From Catellatospora citrea (GTDB taxonomy: Bacteria > Actinomycetota > Actinomycetes > Mycobacteriales > Micromonosporaceae), in NCBI RefSeq assembly GCF_003610235.1, contig NZ_RAPR01000001.1, positions 6,758,001 through 6,822,000 on the forward strand: DNA of 64,000 nucleotides, read 5' to 3'. Position 1 is the first letter of the stretch. Each line of letters starts with the position of its first letter. The notes beneath the pieces were generated by a model that saw only the letters and a program-made list of their open reading frames with translations, was not told where the DNA came from and did not search any database. Below, piece after piece: positions 17,486-24,867 of the stretch. The translations under genes and the position numbers were made by a program.

Positions 17486-18394
17486 ATGACCGCTGACCGA
17501 CGTGAACAGGCCACGCTGGTCGCGCTTCTTCGCACTCGACCGGAAGGCATGACTTGGCCAGACATCATGGCCGACGTTGTGGCGACTGGCAACGCCTCCG
17601 ATCTCTGGGCACGGACACGCCCGGCGACGTTGCTGGAGGTGCCTGGCGAGGGCGATCCGATCGAGCAAGCAACCAGTGACATCGCTACGTGGGTAGCAGC
17701 AGACCTGATGTTCACTACGGTCTTGGACCCTTCGTATCCGGCCCGCTTGCGCGGCATTCACGAAGCACCACCGGTGCTCTTCGCACGAGGCGAGCTGCGT
17801 CAGCACGACGTAGCGGTCTCCGTGGTCGGATCGCGAAAGGCCAGTGAGCGGGGCCTGGACATGGCCGCCGCCATTGCCCGTGAGGTCGTGAAACTCGACG
17901 TGACGGTGGCTTCCGGGCTCGCCGAGGGTATCGATGCGGCAGCACACCGGTCGGCACTGGACTCGGGCGGGCGGACGGTTGCCGTCATCGGCACGGGCAT
18001 CAACAAGTACTACCCTGCGGTCAATCGCTCCCTCCAGGACGAGATCGCATCACGCGGTGCCGTGCTGTCACAGTTCTGGCCGGATGCTCCCCCACAGAAG
18101 CACACCTTTCTCATGCGTAACGCGACGATGTCCGGCTACGGTATTGCCACGATCGTGGTCGAAGCGGGTGAGACCAGCGGCGCGCGTGCTCAGGCGAGGA
18201 TGGCTGTGGGCCACGGGAGGCCAGTCATCCTGACGGACCTCGTCGTCGCAAACAACCAGTGGGCACGTGAACTCGTGCGCCGGCCAGGTGTGAGTGTCGC
18301 AGGCAGTCTCCGGGAAGTTGTCGCCATGGTCGGCGAACTACGGGACAAGCCGACCGACGTGGAAGAGGTCGTCCGCCGTCTGATCTCGGCTTGA
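17486..18394 (+). CDS. DprA/Smf-family protein, stand-alone conflict-system type
   Basis: A 302-residue protein with the Rossmann core of DprA/Smf: VSVVGSRKASERGLDMA (near 111), TVASGLAEGIDAAAHRSAL, RTVAVIGTGINKYYPAVN, and VVEAGETSGARAQARMAVGHGRPV. It lacks the C-terminal winged helix of competence DprA. It is followed 1 nt downstream by a ComF-type phosphoribosyltransferase gene, now broken. DprA-phosphoribosyltransferase pairs have been described as a conflict-related module distinct from chromosomal dprA. The pairing suggests processing of invading nucleic acid, but with its partner disrupted it may be inactive. Confidence 0.82.
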   Translation: MTADRREQATLVALLRTRPEGMTWPDIMADVVATGNASDLWARTRPATLLEVPGEGDPIEQATSDIATWVAADLMFTTVLDPSYPARLRGIHEAPPVLFARGELRQHDVAVSVVGSRKASERGLDMAAAIAREVVKLDVTVASGLAEGIDAAAHRSALDSGGRTVAVIGTGINKYYPAVNRSLQDEIASRGAVLSQFWPDAPPQKHTFLMRNATMSGYGIATIVVEAGETSGARAQARMAVGHGRPVILTDLVVANNQWARELVRRPGVSVAGSLREVVAMVGELRDKPTDVEEVVRRLISA

Positions 18395-18903
18395 CATGTT
18401 CGACACCCCCACGCTGCAACGTTTTCAAGATTTCCTCGTCGACCGAGCTGGCGGTTACCTCCGTAACCCGGTCAGGCAGGCCCGTGTCACCTGCAGCGTA
18501 TGTGACCCCCATGTCGGGATACGTGCGCTGTCATCCCTGTCAGAGTCACTACAGCGCACACCGAGGGCTACTGGCCGATGTCGTCGCACCGCTGACGTAT
18601 GCCGTGCGCAACGAGCAGAGCGCATACGTGATGCGTGGATACAAGGCAGTTCAGGTCGTGGAAGAGCACCGGCTCGTGGTGTCGGTGCTGACCTGGCTGG
18701 GTCTGTCACTGCATTCGGCCTGCCTCGGTACTGTGGCTGGCTTGCCCGTGACCCATTGGGCTACGGTCCCGTCGCTGCCGCCGAAGCAAGGTGAGCACCC
18801 GTTCCATCGCATCGTGGCTCTCAACGTGCCCTCGCTGCAGGAGGCACGCCTGTTGCCAGCTCACGGCGTGGCGGCTGGCTTCGGGAGTGAGTATCGGCCC
18901 CGC

Positions 18904-19824
18904 CTGGGAGTGAGTTCGGGACCCAGTTAGCGATCTTCCGCGCTCATGATCGTGGGCGACTCTTGGCCCCAGCCAGTTCCCCGGCCCAGGTGATCACGCT
19001 GCCATAATCTGCGGGTGACAGGCAGCCCGACGGTATCGCAGCTGGTCAAAGCCGCTGCGCGAGAGCACCTCGCCCCGCTGGGCCTACGCCAACGTGCCGG
19101 ATCACGCCTGTGGTTCGACGATCGCGGCTGGTGGCTGATCAACGTCGAGTTCCAACCATCCCGTCGTCAGGGCACCTACCTCAACGTCGGAGCGATGTGG
19201 CTATGGAACGATCGTGATCACTGGTCTTTCGACGACGGCAGCCGCGTCTACTGGCGCGCTGACGGCTCGTTCACCGCCGAGGTCCCGTTCGGTGAACGCG
19301 GATGGGCCGATTTCCTCGACTACCGCACGCCTGAACAGTTCACCAACGACCTCGGTCGGGTCGCCCGTGTCGCCGCCCAACAGGTCCAACAGCTGCGCGA
19401 ACAGTTCCCAGACCCGCACGCCGCAGCCAACCAGCTCACCTCGCGATCAACCCGGCCCGCAGAAGCGCGCTTGTGGCACCTGTTCAACAGCGCCGCCGCA
19501 GCCGGACTCAGCGGTGATGCACAGACCGCCCGCCGCCTCCTCGACACCATTACCGTTGACCCCCTTGAACTCGACTGGGCGCACGAGCTGGCCGGTCGAT
19601 CGGCAGAACTGAGCAGCCTCAACGACAACGCCCTGCGCAACCGGCTCATCGAGACGATCGAGGCGACACGGCAGCGTCTCAAACTGCCAACCACACCTTT
19701 GCATCTCTCCAGCCCTGACGCGGCTTGACCGAGATCCACTCAGCGATCACCCAATCGGGGTGGGGCTAAAACTCACTGCACAGAAGTCTGCGATCTATCA
19801 CCTGGGTCCCGAACTGGCTCCCAG
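18904..19824. mobile_element. 0.92-kb element with 23-bp imperfect inverted ends carrying one gene
   Basis: The left end 18904-18926 and the reverse complement of the right end 19802-19824 agree at 21 of 23 positions. Both begin CTGGGAG and end AGTTCGGGACCCAG. The element interrupts the phosphoribosyltransferase gene and encloses a single plus-strand gene (19015-19728) with no transposase. It looks like a non-autonomous element mobilised in trans. I could not define a target-site duplication. Confidence 0.6.
19015..19728 (+). CDS. Hypothetical protein carried inside the inverted-repeat element
   Basis: A 237-residue protein starting at GTG. The N-terminal 100 residues (LAPLGLRQRAGSRLWFDDRGWWLINVEFQPS..TYLNVGAMWLW) resemble a widespread actinobacterial hypothetical family with a DUF4304-like beta-sheet core. 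The C-terminal half is helical. It has no catalytic motif and no link to transposition. Being the only cargo of an IR-bounded element, it may be a passenger gene such as a toxin, immunity or phage-response factor, but nothing in the sequence decides this. Confidence 0.6.
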   Translation: MTGSPTVSQLVKAAAREHLAPLGLRQRAGSRLWFDDRGWWLINVEFQPSRRQGTYLNVGAMWLWNDRDHWSFDDGSRVYWRADGSFTAEVPFGERGWADFLDYRTPEQFTNDLGRVARVAAQQVQQLREQFPDPHAAANQLTSRSTRPAEARLWHLFNSAAAAGLSGDAQTARRLLDTITVDPLELDWAHELAGRSAELSSLNDNALRNRLIETIEATRQRLKLPTTPLHLSSPDAA

Positions 19825-20143
19825 CCGGAGCCAGGACAGATTCCCGTAGCCAGGCGGCACCCAGAGACGTCGCCCATGGGCACTTCTCTGCGGTGGAGGT
19901 GCTGCCTTCTCGATCGCATGTGCTGGTGGTCGACGACACGTGGGCGCGCGGTGGACATGCTCAGTCTGCTGTCTTGGCGCTGCGTGCGGCGGGCGCCGCA
20001 AGGGTGTCGATCATGGTAGCTGCGCGATGGATCAATCGTGACTACGCAGACAACAACCAGTTCGTCGACCAGCTTCAGGACACCTATGATCCACAGCTCT
20101 GTCCGGTGACGGGATCAGCCTGCCCCGTGGCTTAGGTCCTGTC

Positions 20144-20375
20144 TCAGTTGGCGAGGCGGCGGTAGCAGATCAGGGCAAAGGCCTCGTAGTGCTCGCCCTT
20201 GCGGTCGTAGCGGCGGACCAGGAGGCTGGTAGCGCATCAGCCGGGACCAGGCACGCTTCATGATCCATCGGTGCCGGCCGAGCCGCTTGTAGGAGTCGAC
20301 GCCCTTACGGGTGATGCGGACCTTGATCCCACGACGTCGTACCTCCTCGCGCAGAGCACGGACGTGATAGGTCCA
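20144..20375 (-). pseudogene. IS5-family transposase, C-terminal remnant
   Basis: Minus-strand translation in shifting frames gives EEVRRRGIKVRITRKGVDS, YKRLGRHRWIMKRAWSRLMRYQ, then RYDRKGEHYEAFALICYRRLAN and a stop. This is the end of the DDE domain (the E-region RHRWxxER) of IS5/IS427-group transposases. The remnant is frameshifted near 20228 and lacks the rest of the protein. Confidence 0.65.
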
Positions 20376-20568
20376 ATTCGCATCGCCGATCTGTCGGCTT
20401 CTTGGTCGGACGGATACGGCAATCGGAATCGGGCTGCTGCACTCTTGAAGCCGAGTGCAGCAGCCGGATAACTGTTTGTACGGGTCGCTAGTATGCACCT
20501 CGTGCAAGAGTTTTCCTTGCACATGTTGTCTAGGGTTCGATGGCTCTAGGCCGAGAGATTGGCGACGT

Positions 20569-22542
20569 ATGCCCAGGTATGTGCACGTCCCGACCGACGC
20601 TACCGCGCACCTGATCCGCCAGGCTTACGACGCGGGCGGTCCTTATCAGTGGGCGCGCGAGGGCTGGCGCAACTCTGAAGAGAGTGGCGCCACGCGCATC
20701 GTGTTCGACGTTGAGCGGCAGGCCGCTGAAAGGCTGGGAGTTCTCCGGCGGGTCATCATCGATAACGGTGCCGGCATGGAGCCGGACGACATGAAGGACT
20801 TCCTGACCACCTTCGGAGGTGGTGGGAAGCCCATCGGGGTGGACAGCAACTTCGGTCAGGGTTTCAAGTCCTCGGTACTGCCGTGGAATTCCTACGGTGT
20901 TGTGGTGATCAGCTACACGCCGAGCACCCCGGAGGGCTCGATGCTGTGGATCGAGCGCGACGCTGAGGGCAATTATCGCCTGCGCGAGTGGGATATCGAG
21001 GATGAGCTCGGCGACGTCATGCGATACGACCTCGTTGCGCCTGGACCCGATCCGGAGCACGGTTGTGACTGGTCCCGCATCAGACCCGACTGGCTGGTCA
21101 CTGGGACGATCATGGTACTGCTCGGTTCTAAGCCCGATGCCGACACCATTGATGGTGATCCCGATCCTTCCCGCAGCGAGTCGGCAAAGGGCCTACTCCG
21201 TTACCTCAACAGCCGGCTGCTCGAAGTGCCGATGCGCAGCAACGGTGAGCGCGTGGACACGACGGTTGTGGCGCTGGAGAACGCCAGAGAGCGCACAGCA
21301 GACCGCCGGTCCACTCGGGACATCTCGATCACAACACCCGACCACCGCACGCTGGTCGTTCACCAGCGCAAGGTAAACGGCTTGAAGCACTTTATTCCGG
21401 CGAATGCTGTCACCGGGTCGGCGATCAAAGTCGACGATCACGGCACCGAGGTGCAATGGTTTTACGTGCCCGAGCCCCAACAAGCGGTAGACGGTAGCGC
21501 CGACTACGTCGGCCAGAAGCCGGTCGTTGTTGTGAACTACCAGGGCGAGGCGTATCACGCCGACACGAGCTTCACGCGATACCGGCAGTTCGGCGTGACG
21601 GATGAAATCCGGGGGCGCACCTGGCTTGTCGTGTGCCCGCCCGTGTACAGCGATCAGCATCCCACCAAGTGGGGTGTACTGACTCAGGCGTCGCGCAACA
21701 TGCTAATCGCCAAGGGCGGTTCTGAACTGCCTTGGGAGGCCTGGGGCGACAGTTTCTACAACAACTTCCCGCAGGATCTGGCCGATGCCCGCGACAAGGC
21801 GCGGGAGAAGACGACCGTCAGCTCCGACCCTGACATGGCCAAGAACCTGTCGCGCATCCTCGACCGGCTGAACCCCAGGTTTAAGGCGTCTCGACTCGTG
21901 GCCGCAGCCATGGGGAAGATCGCTGGATTTCCGACTGGACTCAAGTCTGGCGCGCCGACCGTGCGCCCGGTCAAGGTGGTTGCCAAGAGCTCTGGTAGTG
22001 CAGGCGGCGCTGGTGGCACCGCAGGGGCACAGGAGATCATCGCCGCGTTTCCAGGTGGCCCTGTCACTGGAAGGGAGGCCCCGCTGCGGGGCGGCTATCC
22101 GACCTTTCAGTGGAAGGAGTTCGCTCCAGAGAATCAGAAATATTTGGCGGACTACAACCAGAAGGACTCCGGCACCGACGCGGAGGGCAACCTGTACCAG
22201 GGTGCGGTATACCTGAACATCAGACATCCGGTCTTCGTACAGGAGATGGCCTACTGGTCCGACTCCGTCTGGCCGAAGGCGGATCCGAATGAGGTTCGGA
22301 AGCTGGTTAGGCGAGTCTATGGAGAGGAAGCGGTCGCCCACGTAGTGCACGCTCAGCGGCTCAACGGCTCGGTCGTCGGGAAAGACGGCGACGGCTCGGT
22401 ACAACGGCTCGGTCCCGAGGATGTTGAAGAACTGGTAACGCGGCCTGCCTTGTCTGCAGCCCTGCTCGGGCTGGTCAATGTCGAGCAGCGAATCCTCACT
22501 CAAGGCGGCGGCCAGTTCGGGAGCCGAGCAAACACCGCATAG
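20569..22542 (+). CDS. GHKL (Hsp90/MutL/histidine-kinase fold) ATPase
   Basis: A 657-residue protein starting at ATG 20569 after GAGAG. Near the N-terminus it carries an N-box-like REGWRNSEE, the ATP-lid aspartate motif IIDNGAGMEPDDM (near 64), and FGGGGKPIGVDSNFGQGFKSS (G-rich lid), placing it in the GHKL superfamily. The C-terminal 350 residues are unrecognised and include a Gly/Ala-rich linker near 475. It converges with an intact cytosine-C5 methyltransferase (22685-23752) across a shared terminator. GHKL ATPases beside cytosine methyltransferases are known in MutL/MORC-type restriction systems, so a DNA-surveillance role is likely but inferred. Confidence 0.75.
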   Translation: MPRYVHVPTDATAHLIRQAYDAGGPYQWAREGWRNSEESGATRIVFDVERQAAERLGVLRRVIIDNGAGMEPDDMKDFLTTFGGGGKPIGVDSNFGQGFKSSVLPWNSYGVVVISYTPSTPEGSMLWIERDAEGNYRLREWDIEDELGDVMRYDLVAPGPDPEHGCDWSRIRPDWLVTGTIMVLLGSKPDADTIDGDPDPSRSESAKGLLRYLNSRLLEVPMRSNGERVDTTVVALENARERTADRRSTRDISITTPDHRTLVVHQRKVNGLKHFIPANAVTGSAIKVDDHGTEVQWFYVPEPQQAVDGSADYVGQKPVVVVNYQGEAYHADTSFTRYRQFGVTDEIRGRTWLVVCPPVYSDQHPTKWGVLTQASRNMLIAKGGSELPWEAWGDSFYNNFPQDLADARDKAREKTTVSSDPDMAKNLSRILDRLNPRFKASRLVAAAMGKIAGFPTGLKSGAPTVRPVKVVAKSSGSAGGAGGTAGAQEIIAAFPGGPVTGREAPLRGGYPTFQWKEFAPENQKYLADYNQKDSGTDAEGNLYQGAVYLNIRHPVFVQEMAYWSDSVWPKADPNEVRKLVRRVYGEEAVAHVVHAQRLNGSVVGKDGDGSVQRLGPEDVEELVTRPALSAALLGLVNVEQRILTQGGGQFGSRANTA

Positions 22543-22551
22543 ATCCATGAG

Positions 22552-22585
22552 TTCAGAGCCCTCAGCGACAGCTGAGGGCTCTGAA
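22552..22585. terminator. Bidirectional terminator between convergent genes
   Basis: A perfect 15-bp stem (22552-22566 with 22571-22585) closes a GACA loop, 10 nt past the GHKL ATPase stop and before the convergent methyltransferase stop. The flanking A/T bases (TTCAGA...TCTGAAAA) allow use in both directions. Confidence 0.75.
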
Positions 22586-22684
22586 AAGCTGCAGCGTGAA
22601 ACCGCTGAGCCAGTGCGAACGCTCACGAACGAATCGAGCGGCGACACCGGACAATCGTTCAGATCGTCGATTCCTGCTCGTTGG

Positions 22685-23752
22685 TCATGGTCGTCGGCCG
22701 AGTGCAGAAGACAGCTGTTCGGGCAGCTGCAGTGCGGCCGCGATCACGTGCATTCCTAGGCGTGGAGGGACGGCGTTGCCGATTTGTTGCGGAATGTCGC
22801 CGCCAGACCACCTGTAGCCGTCGCGGAATGTCTGCAAGAGGCCCGCCTCGTTGAAAGAGAGTCTGCGAAGTTCACCACCGCCGCGAGTATCCAGAACCCG
22901 GTTTCGCGAGATCTTCCCAGTCACCGTCGCCGCAGGCTCGGATGAATGACGGCGTCCACGGGCCTTGGGGTCCCCGCCGGTCCCGTAGTTGGACACGACC
23001 ACGAACTCGCCGAGACGGTGCTCCTTCAGTGCTTCGCTCATGGTAATCCAAGGCAGGGTTGCGCCGACGGCGCTGTTTTCGAGGCCTTTGCGAAACCTCC
23101 GGTGTGTCGGCTGGGGGAGTGCTAGTTCGCCGCTATGCCGCCATAGATCGCTGTCGCCCCAGCGGGCTATGAGGATGGCGCGGCGACGCGTCTGGGGGAC
23201 GCCGTACTCCTCTGTATGAAGGATCTTGGGTGGCGGGACCTGGTAACCGCGTTCTCGCATGATCGCCGCGAATGCCTCCCATACGGGCAGGACCGCTGGC
23301 ACCTGTTCGAGTATGACCGCCTGGTAAGGACGGCCGTCCTCGATCGCTTGAAGAATCCAGCGGAGCGGTTCGAGCACGAGTCCGGTGCGCTCGTCGCTCA
23401 AACCCTTTAGGTCTGCACGTACGGCCTCTCTGTTCTCTCCGCCGGCGAGGCGTTGGGCGAACGCCAGCACCTGATCCAATGCCCGACGGCCTGCTCCGTT
23501 GCCGGCGACCGTGAACGTCTGGCACGGCGGACCCCCGGCGAGGACGTTGGCGTCCCCGAAGTCTTCCGGACCCAGATCGCGGACGTCTCGTGGCGACGTC
23601 TCCAGGTGCTCGGCGTCTCGCGTCGCGCGGGCATTGTCATCCCACTCCACTCCGACAGCTGGCACGCCCAGGTCGCGGGCGGCGGAGTCGAGTCCACCCG
23701 GCCCCGCGAACAGGTCGACGATCTTGAACGGCGATGGAGTTGCGCTAGGCAC
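22685..23752 (-). CDS. DNA cytosine-C5 methyltransferase, catalytically intact
   Basis: A 355-residue enzyme that transfers a methyl group from SAM to C5 of cytosine. Motif I is FAGPGGLDSAARDLG, motif IV is GGPPCQTF (catalytic Cys near 73), motif VI is the degenerate EQVPAV, motif VIII is VPQTRRRAILIA, motif X is QIGNAVPP. GTG at 23752 follows AGGATCGAGC; the open frame extends to 23956, but those residues look non-coding. It is convergent with the GHKL ATPase and divergent from the Z1/MORC operon, whose own methyltransferase lacks its active-site cysteine. It may therefore be the real modification enzyme for either system. Confidence 0.9.
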   Translation of the reverse strand: MPSATPSPFKIVDLFAGPGGLDSAARDLGVPAVGVEWDDNARATRDAEHLETSPRDVRDLGPEDFGDANVLAGGPPCQTFTVAGNGAGRRALDQVLAFAQRLAGGENREAVRADLKGLSDERTGLVLEPLRWILQAIEDGRPYQAVILEQVPAVLPVWEAFAAIMRERGYQVPPPKILHTEEYGVPQTRRRAILIARWGDSDLWRHSGELALPQPTHRRFRKGLENSAVGATLPWITMSEALKEHRLGEFVVVSNYGTGGDPKARGRRHSSEPAATVTGKISRNRVLDTRGGGELRRLSFNEAGLLQTFRDGYRWSGGDIPQQIGNAVPPRLGMHVIAAALQLPEQLSSALGRRP

Positions 23753-24099
23753 GCGCTCGATCCTAGCCGGCACGATCCGCGAGCGCCGTTCGGGCCGCTT
23801 GCGATCGGTGTGGCGTTGCGTGACGGACCCGTCAAGTCGCGGGGATGATCGTCGGCACCCATCGGACATGTGTGCGGCGACCGTCGCGACGTGCGACAGA
23901 TGCACATTATGATCTTGACTGGGGAATCCGAACTTCGAGAAACCGCCACGAGGCACCTTCGACCAGGCGGTCTTGCACGTGTGGGCGATGGGGAGCGTTC
24001 AGGCTCGTAGAGCGGTGTCGTGAGCACGACAGTCGTTCGAAGGTGGCCGTCGGACGACTGGGTGTTGTCCGGCCGCGGGCTCGGCGGGAGACTCGGTGT
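23753..24099. other. Divergent intergenic region upstream of the methyltransferase
   Basis: This 347-bp stretch precedes the minus-strand methyltransferase and the degraded small gene to the right. The open frames across it have atypical composition. I see no clear promoter or operator. Confidence 0.35.
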
Positions 24100-24624
24100 G
24101 TGCAGTCACTCGAGGACGAGTTCCAGGCGGCGTGCGAGGATGCGATCGGCACCTGTCACGACCTGTCGCCCCTTGTGCAATCCGCCGCCAGGCGGGCGAT
24201 GATCGACCGGCAAGGTGCCGCTGAGGCGGCCCGCAGACTCGTCGTCAGCGGCACCATCCGGGCGGGGTTCGAACGCCTCGTGCGTGCCGGGCGCCCTGGA
24301 CTGAACATCGAGTGTGCCGTAGCGACACGGGTTGCAGACCCTTGTTCGGTCCGCGCCTTCGTGCGACCGCACCATGGCGTCGTCGGCAGAGGGCGTCTCA
24401 CCGCCCTGAGGTCCGCCTCGCCGATCGGTGGCCGATCGAACGGGGGCCGCTCTGCGACGCCTCCACCCGATCGAGCGTATGCCTCAGAGGTCGACCGAAG
24501 GGCGTCTCGACGGATTCGCGCAGTCGGCGAACCCGTGACATGGGCCGACGCGCCCTCCTGGCGGGGTCACGGGCCGCGCGTGCAGCAGCGCGCCCGGACG
24601 GATGGGCAGCCGATCAGACGGTGA
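24100..24624 (+). pseudogene. Degenerate small conserved actinobacterial protein
   Basis: From GTG 24100, after GGGAG, the frame encodes LEDEFQAACEDAIGTCHDL, then AAEAARRLVVSG and GFERLVRAGRPGLNIECAV. This matches the pattern of a common small helical actinobacterial protein (E-x-F...GG-x-x-AA-x-x-LL...GF-x-x-LW-x-x-GRLDLxVEA). After that point the frame runs on to 24624 with unrelated sequence, while the +1 frame resumes something like the expected RPLF...LR tail near 24320. It is probably frameshifted. Confidence 0.35.
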
Positions 24625-24867
24625 TTGCTCACCTGGAGGTACATCGAGTGCGCGCCTGAAGGCTCGACCGTTCGAGACCGTCGCCCTGGACGGGGCGGCC
24701 GATGGTGCACGAATGGCGGTTCTGTTGCGGCGTCTCTTTCATTTTCAGCTGCTTTCGGGGTTTGATGCCGATGCGCGCTCTTCACGTGTAAGCGGTGCGG
24801 TGACAGCCGCCAGCCGACAGGTGGTCTCTGCCGGACGCCCGCAGATTGTTGATGAAGGTGGTAGTTC

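Larger units (their letters stand above)
18396..20135 (+). pseudogene. ComF-like phosphoribosyltransferase partner of DprA, frameshifted and split by an insertion
   Basis: The N-terminal part (MFDTPTLQRFQDFLVDRAGG) reaches a zinc-finger half, VTCSVCDP. The frame then shifts by one base in a C run near 18507 and resumes as SGYVRCHPCQSH, GLLADVVAPLTYAV, YVMRGYKA and PVTHWATVPSLP. Coding stops near 18900 at an inverted repeat. The missing C-terminal half resumes at about 19865: HVLVVDDTWARGGHAQSA, the PRPP-binding loop, to a stop at 20135. The element at 18904-19824 therefore sits inside the gene. Removing one C and the insertion would restore a normal protein. Confidence 0.75.

Noticed and set aside
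23845..24624. 259-codon plus-strand frame taken as one gene
   Set aside because: Only 24100 to about 24320 resembles a protein family; the first 85 codons have non-coding composition and overlap the methyltransferase leader.
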